DNA of 16,828 bases from an uncultured Porphyromonadaceae bacterium (lineage in GTDB: Bacteria > Bacteroidota > Bacteroidia > Bacteroidales > Muribaculaceae), in contig URWH01000017.1 of NCBI GenBank assembly GCA_900551515.1, forward strand, positions 1 to 16,828, in the 5' to 3' direction. The notes under the pieces were generated by a model. That model ran no database searches. It was given only the letters and a program-made list of their open reading frames with translations, and was not told the origin of the DNA. The number at the start of each line of letters is the position of its first letter. Position 1 is the first letter of the stretch. The position numbers and the translations under genes were made by a program. Positions 1 to 8,344 of the stretch are shown in pieces.

Positions 1-1526
1 TCTGCACGCTCCGCGACCTCTACGGCACCGCCGACAGCTCGGCATGGGAGCAGTATGCCGTCTATGCCCCCTCGCTCATCGACCGCTTCATCGAGCTGCA
101 CCGCAACGAAACCGACTACTACTGCTACATACAGTATCATCTCGACCGCCAGCTGCGCGAAGTGCGCGACTATGCCCACTCACGCGGCGTAACACTCAAA
201 GGCGACATCCCTATCGGCATATCGCGCAACAGCGTCGACGCCTGGACATCGCCGCAGCTCCTCAACCTCGACGCTTCGGCCGGCGCACCGCCCGACGACT
301 TCTCCGTCTTGGGTCAGAACTGGGGCTTCCCCACCTACAACTGGCCCGTCATGGCACGTGACGGCTTCGCCTGGTGGAAAGCTCGCTTCCGCAAGATGTC
401 GGAATATTTCGACGCCTACCGCATCGACCACGTGCTCGGATTCTTCCGCATATGGCAGATACCGCTCGACGCCATCCACGGTCTGCTCGGATTCTTCAAT
501 CCGGCCCTGCCGATGACGCCCGACGAGATGCTCCACCTCTACGATTTCCATTTCAGCGCCGGCTATCACGCCGTGCCCTATATCGCCGACTGGATGCTCA
601 CGGATATCTTCGGCGAGTTCACCGACCAGGTGCGCGCCGAATATCTCCAGCCCCTCGACGACGACCCGTCGCGCTACAGCCTCCGTCCCGAGTTCAGCAC
701 CCAGCGCCGCATTGCCGACTACTTCGCGGCACAGCCCTCCGACCAGCGCTCGGAGCGTATATGCAACGGCCTGATGGAGCTGCTCGACCAGGTACTCTTC
801 ATCGCCGACCCCTATCAGCCGGGCCATTATCATCCGCGCATCGCCGCTCAGTATACCTTTGCCTACCGGTCGCTCAACGACTACGAGCGCATGACCTTCA
901 ACCGCCTCTACGACGACTTCTTCTATCACCGTCACAACGGCTTCTGGTATGAGAGCGCCATGTCGAAACTGCCCGCCATCACCGATGCCACCGACATGCT
1001 CGTGTGCGCCGAAGACCTCGGCATGATACCCGCCTGCGTACCCGACGTCATGCGCCGTCTGCGCATCCTCTCGCTCGAGATTCAGCGTATGCCCAAGGAC
1101 TCATCCGTCGAATTCGCCGACCCCGCCCACTACCCCTACCTGTCGGTGTGCACCACATCCACCCACGACATGCCGGGCATACGCCAGTGGTGGGAAACCG
1201 ACCGCGACGCCACGCAGCGCTTCTTCAACCAGATGCTTCATCACGGCGGTCCGGCGCCCTACTATGCCGAGCCATGGATATGCCGCGAGATCATCGAGCA
1301 ACACCTCCAGTCGCCCTCGATGCTCTGCATCCTTCCGCTGCAGGACTGGCTCTCGACCGACGGCGCCCTGCGTCGTCACGACCCGCGTCAGGAACAGATC
1401 AACGTGCCCGCCAACCCCCGCCACTACTGGCGCTACCGCATGCATCTCACGCTTGCCGATCTCCGCAAAGCCGACAGTTTCAACACCGAACTCTCGGCCA
1501 TGATATCCCGCTCGGGACGACACTGA
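1..1526 (+). CDS. malQ: 4-alpha-glucanotransferase (amylomaltase, GH77), C-terminal part
   Basis: This is a partial gene. The reading frame is open from base 3 and ends at TGA 1524-1526, giving 507 visible residues. The protein transfers segments of alpha-1,4-glucan between maltodextrins in the cytoplasm during glycogen, starch or maltose use. GH77 hallmarks are visible: GDIPIGIS, then GAPPDDFSVLGQNWGFPTYNW-like substrate-binding sequence. The nucleophile Asp lies in YRIDHVLG (codon 426), the acid/base Glu in AEDLG (codon 1011) and the third carboxylate in THDMPG (codon 1167), so the catalytic core looks intact. Bacteroidales MalQ proteins are usually near 900 residues with N-terminal starch-binding-like domains. 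That half would lie upstream of the window, which is an inference. A terminator-like hairpin follows the stop, so the gene probably ends its own transcription unit. Confidence 0.96.
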   Translation, partial: CTLRDLYGTADSSAWEQYAVYAPSLIDRFIELHRNETDYYCYIQYHLDRQLREVRDYAHSRGVTLKGDIPIGISRNSVDAWTSPQLLNLDASAGAPPDDFSVLGQNWGFPTYNWPVMARDGFAWWKARFRKMSEYFDAYRIDHVLGFFRIWQIPLDAIHGLLGFFNPALPMTPDEMLHLYDFHFSAGYHAVPYIADWMLTDIFGEFTDQVRAEYLQPLDDDPSRYSLRPEFSTQRRIADYFAAQPSDQRSERICNGLMELLDQVLFIADPYQPGHYHPRIAAQYTFAYRSLNDYERMTFNRLYDDFFYHRHNGFWYESAMSKLPAITDATDMLVCAEDLGMIPACVPDVMRRLRILSLEIQRMPKDSSVEFADPAHYPYLSVCTTSTHDMPGIRQWWETDRDATQRFFNQMLHHGGPAPYYAEPWICREIIEQHLQSPSMLCILPLQDWLSTDGALRRHDPRQEQINVPANPRHYWRYRMHLTLADLRKADSFNTELSAMISRSGRH

Positions 1527-1583
1527 CACCGACATCCCGAAGGGTCAAAACAATAATCCCGTCCCGTCAGATCCATAACAGCA

Positions 1584-1630
1584 GGGCGCTGCGCCGCAAA
1601 CCATCCCCCCGGCTCAGCGCCCCCGCTTTT
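1584..1630 (+). terminator. Probable intrinsic terminator after malQ
   Basis: GGGCGCTG (1584-1591) pairs perfectly with CAGCGCCC (1615-1622). The hairpin continues, after one C/T mismatch, with GCCG (1593-1596) against CGGC (1610-1613), leaving a 13-base loop. The stem is followed by CCGCTTTT. The T run is short for a textbook terminator. The position, 57 bases after the malQ stop and ahead of a new promoter box, supports the call. Confidence 0.6.
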
Positions 1631-1729
1631 GTCCGCCCGCTCTTGTACCGAATTCTGTCCAAAATCGCCCCGAATCGCCCAAATTTCAAAAATGCAGCCT
1701 CATGCGCGCGTAATCCAAAAAAAAATCGT

Positions 1730-1737
1730 TACCTTTG
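1730..1737 (+). promoter_or_regulatory. Bacteroidota-type -7 promoter box upstream of the class A PBP gene
   Basis: TACCTTTG matches the Bacteroidota housekeeping -7 consensus TAnnTTTG and lies about 60 bases before the ATG at 1799. I see no good TTTG-like -33 element about 20 bases upstream, only GC-rich sequence. The box is therefore plausible but incomplete. It lies just after an A-rich run (1718-1725). It would make the PBP gene independent of malQ. Confidence 0.5.
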
Positions 1738-1798
1738 TTGGATATTCCAAAGCCCGCGCCTGTCAGCACCGGCAGCCGCAGCAACCATCTGAAAACCA

Positions 1799-4198
1799 AT
1801 GACTGACGATAAACCGAAAAAACAACCTGCCCCCCGGAAGGCACCTCTGACCAAAGAAGAGCGCCAGCGTCGCACCATCAAATGGATGTGGTACGGCTTC
1901 GGCGGCTTTATTTTCCTCATCTTCATCTTCTTCATCCTCATCTACAACGGCATTATCGGTTACATGCCCAACGTCGAGGAACTCAAGAACCCCGACGACA
2001 AATTCGCATCCGTGATCTACACTGCCGACGGCGAGGAAATGGGCCGTTTCTTCCGCAACACCGGCAACCGTGTCTACGCCGACTACGATGAGATATCGCA
2101 GCACGTGATCAACGCGCTCATCGCTACCGAGGACTCGCGCTTCAACGAGCACTCCGGCATCGACTTCCGCGCCCTGCTTCGCGTGGGATTCAAGACATTC
2201 CTCGCGGGCGACCGCAGCTCGGGCGGCGGCTCGACAATCACACAGCAGCTCGCCAAGCAGCTCTATTCGCCGCCAACTGACGGCATGATGTCGCGCATGC
2301 TCCAGAAGCCCATCGAATGGATGATCGCCGTAAAGCTCGAGCGCCTCTACACCAAGGAAGAGATCATCAAGATGTATCTCAACCAGTTTGACTTCCTCTA
2401 CAACGCTGTCGGCATCAAATCGGCCGCTCAGGTCTATTTCAACAAGCACCCCAAAGATCTCAACATCCAGGAAGCAGCCATGCTCGTGGGCATGGTCAAA
2501 AACCCCTCGGTCTACAACCCCGTACGCCAACCCGAACGCACGCAGAAACGCCGCAACGTGGTGTTTGAACAGATGTTCAAGGCCGGCATGATCACGAGCA
2601 GCGAACTCGACTCGCTGCGTCAGCTCCCCATCGAGCTCGACTTCCACCGCGTGGATCACAAAGACGGCATAGCCCCTTACTTCCGCGAAGAGCTCCGCTA
2701 CATGCTCCGCGCACAGAAGCCCGAGCGTTCAAACTACCGTGGCTGGGAATATGAGAAATTCCGCGCCGACTCCATAGAATGGGAGCGCAACCCGCTCTTC
2801 GGCTGGATCGAAAAAAACCCGAAACCCGACGGCTCGAAATACGACATCTACAACGATGGCCTGCGCATCTACACCACCATCGACTCGCGCATGCAGCGCT
2901 ATGCAGAGGAGGCCGTCGAAGAACATCTCGGCGGTTATCTCCAGCCCGCCTTCTTCCGCGAAAAACGCGGCTCGAAAGGCGCTCCCTACTCCACCAACCG
3001 CACCGAAATCTCTGAAATACGCGTCAACCACCTCATACACAACGCCATGAAGCAGACCGACCGCTACCGCACCATGCATGCGGCCGGCATGACCGACGAG
3101 CAGATCAAAGAATCGTTCAACACTCCGCGCGAGATGAAGCTCTTCACCTATCATGGCGCCGTCGACACGGTGATGACACCGATGGACTCGCTCATCTATC
3201 AGAAGCACATCCTCCGCACCGGATTCATGGCCATGGATCCGCAGAACGGCCACGTAAAAGCCTATGTGGGCGGCCCCGACTTCAACTATTTCCAATATGA
3301 TATGGTTTCCACCGGACGCCGTCAGATCGGATCGACCGTCAAGCCGTTTCTCTACACCTACGCCATGGAAGAAGGATACACGCCCTGCGACATGTTCTCC
3401 AACACACTGCCTCCGCTCTACGACGAAAGCGGACGCCTCTGGCAGCCCCGCTCAAGCCGCTCGCGCGTCGGAGAGATGGTCGACCTCCGCTGGGCGCTCA
3501 CCAACTCCAACAACTGGATTTCGGCGCGCCTCATCAGCCAGCTCTCGCCGGGCGCCCTGGTGCGCACCATGCAGAATTTCGGCATCACCTCGCCGCTCCA
3601 GCCCGTGCTGTCGCTCTGCCTCGGCCCGGTCGACGTATCGGTCCGCGAGATGGTCACCGCCTACACCGCCTTCGCCAACCACGGCATGAAGGTCGACCCC
3701 ATCTTTGTCACGGCCATCACCGACCGCAACGGCAACATCATCTCCGAATTCACCCCGCGCCACTCAGAAGTGATCAGCGAGGAAGCCTACTATAAGATCC
3801 TGTCCATGATGATGAACGTGGTCAACTCCGGTACGGGCGCACGCCTCCGCCGCGCTCCCTACAACCTCACCGCCGAAATGGGCGGCAAGACCGGCACGAC
3901 CAACTTCAATGCCGACGGCTGGTTTATGGGCTTCACGCCACAGCTCGTGGCCGGCGCATGGGTAGGCGGCGAAGAACGCTTCATCCACTTCAACAACATG
4001 GGCTACGGTCAGGGCGCCGCAATGGCACTGCCCATCTACGGCCTTTTCATGAAGAAAGTCTATTCCGACAAATCGCTCCCCTATTCGCAGGATGAGCGCT
4101 TCGTGTTCCCGTCCGACGTCAACCTCTGCGCAAGCCCCTTCTCCGACGGCGGCGAAGAAGAAACGCCCGAATCGTCAATCGACGACGTGTTCGACTGA
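1799..4198 (+). CDS. mrcA: Class A penicillin-binding protein (PBP1A-like; transglycosylase and transpeptidase)
   Basis: This 799-residue bifunctional peptidoglycan synthase polymerises glycan strands from lipid II and cross-links their peptides at the outer face of the inner membrane. A basic, lysine-rich cytoplasmic tail (1-29) precedes one membrane anchor (about 30-53). The GT51 glycosyltransferase domain follows: the catalytic Glu is E111 in IATEDSRF, with GGGSTITQQLAKQL at 142-155 and a second motif around YLNQFDF (193-199). The transpeptidase domain carries the nucleophile S512 in STVK (512-515), SNN (570-572) and KTGT (697-700), so all penicillin-binding motifs are present. The C-terminus is short and acidic. 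Length is normal for the family. The ATG at 1799 places a promoter box about 60 bases upstream. The symbol is by analogy with E. coli; ponA is equally used. Confidence 0.96.
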   Translation: MTDDKPKKQPAPRKAPLTKEERQRRTIKWMWYGFGGFIFLIFIFFILIYNGIIGYMPNVEELKNPDDKFASVIYTADGEEMGRFFRNTGNRVYADYDEISQHVINALIATEDSRFNEHSGIDFRALLRVGFKTFLAGDRSSGGGSTITQQLAKQLYSPPTDGMMSRMLQKPIEWMIAVKLERLYTKEEIIKMYLNQFDFLYNAVGIKSAAQVYFNKHPKDLNIQEAAMLVGMVKNPSVYNPVRQPERTQKRRNVVFEQMFKAGMITSSELDSLRQLPIELDFHRVDHKDGIAPYFREELRYMLRAQKPERSNYRGWEYEKFRADSIEWERNPLFGWIEKNPKPDGSKYDIYNDGLRIYTTIDSRMQRYAEEAVEEHLGGYLQPAFFREKRGSKGAPYSTNRTEISEIRVNHLIHNAMKQTDRYRTMHAAGMTDEQIKESFNTPREMKLFTYHGAVDTVMTPMDSLIYQKHILRTGFMAMDPQNGHVKAYVGGPDFNYFQYDMVSTGRRQIGSTVKPFLYTYAMEEGYTPCDMFSNTLPPLYDESGRLWQPRSSRSRVGEMVDLRWALTNSNNWISARLISQLSPGALVRTMQNFGITSPLQPVLSLCLGPVDVSVREMVTAYTAFANHGMKVDPIFVTAITDRNGNIISEFTPRHSEVISEEAYYKILSMMMNVVNSGTGARLRRAPYNLTAEMGGKTGTTNFNADGWFMGFTPQLVAGAWVGGEERFIHFNNMGYGQGAAMALPIYGLFMKKVYSDKSLPYSQDERFVFPSDVNLCASPFSDGGEEETPESSIDDVFD

Positions 4199-4218
4199 CG
4201 CCTCCTCCCCACACATAA

Positions 4219-4274
4219 TTCATCTCCTCACATTTATTAATTAAGCAAATAACAACAATAAAATACTTTCCCCC
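4219..4274 (+). promoter_or_regulatory. AT-rich leader before dnaN
   Basis: The 76-base gap between the PBP gene and dnaN contains an AT-rich block (about 4231-4266) that contrasts sharply with the GC-rich surroundings. No Shine-Dalgarno sequence is present. A-rich leaders of this kind are typical translation-initiation regions in Bacteroidota. A promoter may be here, but no TAnnTTTG box sits at a workable distance, so I assign only a general regulatory role. Confidence 0.35.
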
Positions 4275-5395
4275 ATGAAATTCAACGTTTCGAGCAAGAC
4301 TCTCTACAACTACCTCTCGGCAGTGAGCAAGATCATCAACAACAAAAACACGATGCAGATCCTCAACAACTTCCTGTTTGTTCTTGAGGACGACATCCTC
4401 ACAATCCGCGCCGCCGACATGGAGAACTCTCTCGTCGGCCGCCTGCATGTTGCCGACGCCGAAGGCAGCGGCCGCTTCTGCCTCGATGCACGCCGCATTG
4501 TCGAGCTTTTCAAAGAGCTCCCCGATCAGGGAATCATGTTCGACATCAACGACGATAATTTCGACATGAAGATCACATATTCCAATGGTTGCTACAACGC
4601 CATCGCCATAAACGGCATGGAATATCCCGATCAGGACATGGTCACCGACGCTGCTGACAGCATCACGTTCACATGCCCGACGCAGCAAGTGATCAAGGGC
4701 ATCGAAAACACCATTTTCGCTGTCGGCACCGACGAGATCCGTCCCCAGATGATGGGTATCCTCTGGGACGTGAAACCGGAATGCATCGTGTTCGTGGCCA
4801 CCGACACCCGCAAGCTCGTGCGCTACACCAACGGCACCTCGCAGCCCGGCGTCACATGCTCGTTCATCCTCCCGGTCAAAGGCGCCACAGTGCTCAAAAA
4901 CGTGTTTGCCAAAGAAGAGGACATTAAAGTCACCGTCACCCCCACGGCCGTGATCTTCGAATCGGCATCCTTCAAGTTCAACTGCCGCCTCATCAAAGGC
5001 AACTTCCCCGATTACAACCGCGTAATCCCCTCATCCAACCCCTACACATTCACTGTCGACCGTCAGTCGTTCCTCACCGCCGCGTGTCGGTGTTCGGCGA
5101 CGAAGGCGGCGGTCTTGTGAAATTCAAATTCGCGCCCGAAACGGTGACACTCCGCGCATGCGACAACAGCTTCGGCACATCAGGCTGGGAATCCGTTCCC
5201 TGCAGCTACGAGGGTCCGGAACTCATGATGGGCTTCTCGAGCCTCTATCTCATCGAGCTTCTCTCCACTTTCACCACATCGGAAGTGACACTGAAGCTCG
5301 CCGATCCGAGCCGTCCTGCCCTCTGTCTGCCCGCCGACAACGATCCCGAATGTGAGCTGCTCATGATCCTCATGCCAATGAACATCGTCGACTGA
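4275..5395 (+). pseudogene. dnaN: DNA polymerase III sliding clamp (beta subunit), frameshifted near 5082
   Basis: DnaN is the ring-shaped clamp that tethers DNA polymerase III to the template. The ATG at 4275 opens a frame with clear beta-clamp sequence for 269 residues (to 5081). It then reads 12 aberrant residues to a TGA at 5118-5120. Clamp sequence resumes in another frame at 5084 (VSVFGDEGGG) and runs to TGA 5393-5395, ending with the family-typical LLMILMPMNIVD-like tail. Bacteroidales clamps usually have an (A)-hydrophobic-RRV segment here, which suggests 7 bases were lost. Restoring them gives about 375 residues, the normal length. As written, domain III is lost and the ring could not form. 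Because dnaN is essential, a sequencing or assembly error, or a second intact copy elsewhere, is likelier than true loss. The parts are 4275-5120 and 5084-5395. Confidence 0.9.
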
Positions 5396-5396
5396 T

Positions 5397-6167
5397 ATGA
5401 AACTCAACCTCACGCGACCGCTGGTGTTTTTCGACCTCGAGACCACCGGCACCAACATAACCCACGACCGCATCGTGGAGATATCGATCGTCAAAGTGAT
5501 GCCCGACGGCACCGACACCGAACGCACACGGCGCATCAATCCCGGGATGCCCATCCCGGCCGAAGCCACCGCCGTGCATCACATCACCGATGCCGATGTC
5601 GCCAACGAGCCATCGTTCAAGCAGATAGCCAAGAGTCTCGCCGAGATGTTCAAGGACTGCGACATCGCCGGGTTCAACTCCAACCGCTTCGACATCCCGC
5701 TGCTGCTCGAAGAGTTCAACCGCGCAGGCATCAACCTCGACCTGTCGCGCACCCGCTTTATCGACGTCCAGACCATATTCCACAAAAAAGAACAGCGCAC
5801 CCTCTCGGCCGCCTATAGGTTCTACTGCGGCAAGAATCTCGACGACGCCCACTCGGCCAGCGCCGACACCCGCGCCACCTACGAAGTGCTTAAAGCGCAG
5901 CTCGACCGCTACGACGATCTGACCAACGACGTCAAGTCGCTGTCGGATTATTCGAGCCACGGCAACAACGTCGACTTCGCAGGCCGCCTCGTCTACGACG
6001 ACAATCACCGCGAGGTCATCAACTTCGGCAAATACAAAGGACAGCTCGCCGAGGATGTGCTGCGCAAGGATTCGGGCTACTACGGCTGGATCATGCAGGG
6101 CGATTTCCCGCAGAACACCAAGGACGCTTTCGCCATGGTGAACCTGCGCGTGAAAAAGTCGAAATAA
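5397..6167 (+). CDS. DnaQ-like 3'-5' exonuclease (DEDDh family) with ExoX-like C-terminal domain
   Basis: This 256-residue protein is predicted to remove nucleotides from DNA 3' ends, in proofreading or repair. The DEDDh active site is complete: D13 and E15 in FFDLETTG, D99 in SNRFDIPLL, H152 and D157 in AHSASADTRAT. After about residue 190 comes a small C-terminal module with INFGKYKGQ...YYGWIMQGDFP, resembling the domain found behind ExoX-type exonucleases and in DUF3820 proteins. The ATG lies one base after the dnaN stop (TGATATG), so the two are almost certainly translated together. This suggests, but does not prove, action at the replication fork. No obvious clamp-binding peptide is seen at the C-terminus. 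It could serve as the epsilon proofreading subunit or as a separate repair nuclease. Confidence 0.93.
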   Translation: MKLNLTRPLVFFDLETTGTNITHDRIVEISIVKVMPDGTDTERTRRINPGMPIPAEATAVHHITDADVANEPSFKQIAKSLAEMFKDCDIAGFNSNRFDIPLLLEEFNRAGINLDLSRTRFIDVQTIFHKKEQRTLSAAYRFYCGKNLDDAHSASADTRATYEVLKAQLDRYDDLTNDVKSLSDYSSHGNNVDFAGRLVYDDNHREVINFGKYKGQLAEDVLRKDSGYYGWIMQGDFPQNTKDAFAMVNLRVKKSK

Positions 6168-6184
6168 CCCCCCCCCTTTCTCTC
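6168..6184 (+). repeat. Poly-C / pyrimidine tract between exonuclease and coaBC
   Basis: Nine consecutive C residues (6168-6176) directly follow the exonuclease stop codon and continue into an all-pyrimidine stretch of 17 bases. The tract is non-coding and lies in the 31-base gap before the coaBC ATG. It could vary in length by slippage or be a source of sequencing error. No regulatory function can be shown. Confidence 0.6.
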
Positions 6185-6198
6185 ACCCACAACCTCAC

Positions 6199-7404
6199 AT
6201 GCTACAAGGCAAACATATCATACTCGGAATCACCGGTGGAATCGCCGCCTACAAGTCGGCATTCCTGGTGCGTCTGCTCATCAAACGCGGAGCCGAAGTG
6301 CAGGTCGTGATGACGCCCTCCGCCAAAGAGTTCATCACTCCGGTCACGCTGTCGGCTCTCACCGGCAAGCCCGTCATCAGCGAGTTTTTCACGGCCAATA
6401 CCGGACAGTGGAACAGTCATGTCGACATAGGCCTGTGGGCCGACGCCATGCTCATCGCACCCGCCACGGCCTGCACCATCGGCAAGATGGCCAACGGTGT
6501 GGCCGACAACATGCTCGTCACCACATATCTCTCGGCCAAGGCGCCCGTTTTCGTAGCCCCGGCGATGGATCTCGACATGATGGCCCACCCCTCCACCACA
6601 CGCAATCTCGAGCTGCTGCGCTCCTACGGCAACCATATCATCGAACCCGCCACCGGCGAGCTCGCAAGCCATCTCACAGGCCGCGGGCGCATGGAGGAGC
6701 CTGAAAAAATCGTTGAGATCATCGACAATTTTTTTGAGACCGCCGATGCCAAACCGCTGGCCGGCAAGAAACTGCTCATCACGGCAGGACCTACATACGA
6801 ACGCATCGACCCCGTCCGTTTCATCGGCAACTTCTCCACCGGTAAGATGGGATTTGCGCTGGCTGACGCCGCGGCCCGCATGGGCGCCGACGTGACTGTG
6901 GTCAGCGGTCCCGTGAGCATCAAGGCCGCCGAGAGGTCGGTGAAGGTGATCAGCGTCGAATCGGCCGTACAGATGCGGGATGCCTGCGTCAGCCTCTTTC
7001 CCGGCTGTGACATCGCCATCATGTGCGCTGCCGTCGCCGACTATGCCCCGGCCGCTCCCGCCGCATCCAAGATCAAGCGTGAGGGCCACGAGGCTCCTGT
7101 CATCACGCTGGTCAAGAATCCCGACATCGCTGCAACGCTCGGCGCTATGAAGACCGGCTCGCAAAAGGTGATAGGCTTTGCCCTTGAGACCGACAACGAA
7201 ATGGCCAACGCCGCCGACAAGCTTGCGCGCAAGCATCTCGACATGATCGTGCTCAACTCGCTCCGCGACGCCGGTTCGGGCTTCGCCACCGACACCAACA
7301 GTGTCACGATCATTGCCCCCGGCGCCGAGCCTGTGAAAGTTCCGCTCGCCTCAAAGGCCGAGGTAGCCGTCAATATTCTCAATGCCATAGCATCCGATCT
7401 CTGA
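6199..7404 (+). CDS. coaBC: Bifunctional phosphopantothenoylcysteine decarboxylase / phosphopantothenate-cysteine ligase
   Basis: This 401-residue cytoplasmic enzyme carries out two consecutive steps of coenzyme A synthesis. It ligates cysteine to 4'-phosphopantothenate and then decarboxylates the product to 4'-phosphopantetheine. The N-terminal flavoprotein (CoaC) domain has [11 protein letters not shown] for FMN binding, the catalytic His H74 in [11 protein letters not shown] and [19 protein letters not shown]. The C-terminal ligase (CoaB) domain starts near residue 188 with [18 protein letters not shown], followed by STGKMG and a KIKRE segment. In CoaC the PAMN motif of E. coli reads PAMD (D124), and the position of its catalytic Cys158 is serine (S157 in GELAS). 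I believe these changes are common in Bacteroidota. Length is normal. It sits 31 bases after the exonuclease and 3 bases before the next gene. Confidence 0.96.
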   Translation: MLQGKHIILGITGGIAAYKSAFLVRLLIKRGAEVQVVMTPSAKEFITPVTLSALTGKPVISEFFTANTGQWNSHVDIGLWADAMLIAPATACTIGKMANGVADNMLVTTYLSAKAPVFVAPAMDLDMMAHPSTTRNLELLRSYGNHIIEPATGELASHLTGRGRMEEPEKIVEIIDNFFETADAKPLAGKKLLITAGPTYERIDPVRFIGNFSTGKMGFALADAAARMGADVTVVSGPVSIKAAERSVKVISVESAVQMRDACVSLFPGCDIAIMCAAVADYAPAAPAASKIKREGHEAPVITLVKNPDIAATLGAMKTGSQKVIGFALETDNEMANAADKLARKHLDMIVLNSLRDAGSGFATDTNSVTIIAPGAEPVKVPLASKAEVAVNILNAIASDL

Positions 7405-7407
7405 ACA

Positions 7408-8313
7408 ATGCGTCTGATTCTCTCCATCCTCTCCGTCATGATAGCCGCCGGCATCCGCCTGTCGGCTCAGGAGCTCAACTGCACTGTCGAAATCAACTCC
7501 GACCGCATCTCCGGCTACGAGCAGGTGTTCGAATCCCTTCAGGAAGCTATCAACGAGTACATGAACACAACCCGCTTCACTTCGGCGCAATTCTCCCCCA
7601 ACGAAAAAATCGAATGCCGTCTTTTCCTGACGGTCAACGAATACAGCGACGACGTCATCAAAGGCGACCTGCAGGTGCAGTCGACCCGCCCGGTCTACAA
7701 CAGCTCCTACACCACCACCCTGCTCAATTTCAAGGACGACAAAATCGAATTTGAATACCGCCAGAACGAACCGCTGCGTTTCTCCGAAACCACCATGGAA
7801 AGCAACCTGACGGCTCTTCTCAACTACTACGCCTATCTATTTCTGGCGCTCGACTTTGACTCGTTCTCTCCGCGCGGCGGCGACCCCTATTACGACCGTC
7901 TGGCCACAATCGTGCAGCTCGCACAGTCGTCGGGCGAGGTGGGCTGGAAATCATTCGAGGACAACCGCAACCGTTCAGCCGTCCTCGCCGCCCTGACCGA
8001 TCCGCAGACGGTGGGACTGCGCGACATGCTCTACCAGTATCACCGCAAGGGTCTCGACGAAATGTCGATAAGCCCCGACAAGGGCCGGTCCACCATCACC
8101 CAGTCGCTCAACGCTTTGCAAAAGGTCTACGAGACATCCCCGATGTCGGTGGGACTCACCATGTGGCGCGATGCGAAACTCGACGAACTGGTCAACATCT
8201 ACAGCAAGGGATCGCAATCGGAGCGCGACGATGTCTACAATCTACTGATGAAGCTCTACCCCACCGAGCAATCCCGCCTGCAGAACATCAAAAACCCGCC
8301 GGCAACCCGATAG
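7408..8313 (+). CDS. porD: DUF4835 family exported protein (PorD-like)
   Basis: This 301-residue protein has an N-terminal signal peptide with likely cleavage after LSA (residues 1-20, before QELN), so it is exported, probably to the periplasm. The body matches what I know of the DUF4835 family: an ELNCTVEINSD start, an NSSYTTTLLNF-like middle, the FDSFSPRGGDPYYDRL motif and a C-terminal LYPTEQSRLQNI. Some databases name this family PorD and link it to the type IX secretion system. I recall that name rather than derive it, so the symbol is tentative. The gene starts 3 bases after the coaBC stop and is followed 31 bases later by recN. A coaBC-DUF4835-recN order is, to my knowledge, conserved in Bacteroidota. 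No catalytic motif is visible. Confidence 0.88.
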   Translation: MRLILSILSVMIAAGIRLSAQELNCTVEINSDRISGYEQVFESLQEAINEYMNTTRFTSAQFSPNEKIECRLFLTVNEYSDDVIKGDLQVQSTRPVYNSSYTTTLLNFKDDKIEFEYRQNEPLRFSETTMESNLTALLNYYAYLFLALDFDSFSPRGGDPYYDRLATIVQLAQSSGEVGWKSFEDNRNRSAVLAALTDPQTVGLRDMLYQYHRKGLDEMSISPDKGRSTITQSLNALQKVYETSPMSVGLTMWRDAKLDELVNIYSKGSQSERDDVYNLLMKLYPTEQSRLQNIKNPPATR

Positions 8314-8344
8314 ACGCCCTTTCTCCACAACTTCTGACAACAAC

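Noticed and set aside
4264..4271. TACTTTCC, considered as a -7 box for dnaN
   Set aside because: It mismatches TAnnTTTG at key positions and lies only a few bases from the ATG, so transcription would start inside the gene.
5076..5090. Programmed ribosomal frameshifting in dnaN
   Set aside because: There is no slippery heptamer of the X XXY YYZ type and no evident downstream pseudoknot at the junction. Family alignment also suggests missing residues, which a simple slip would not restore.
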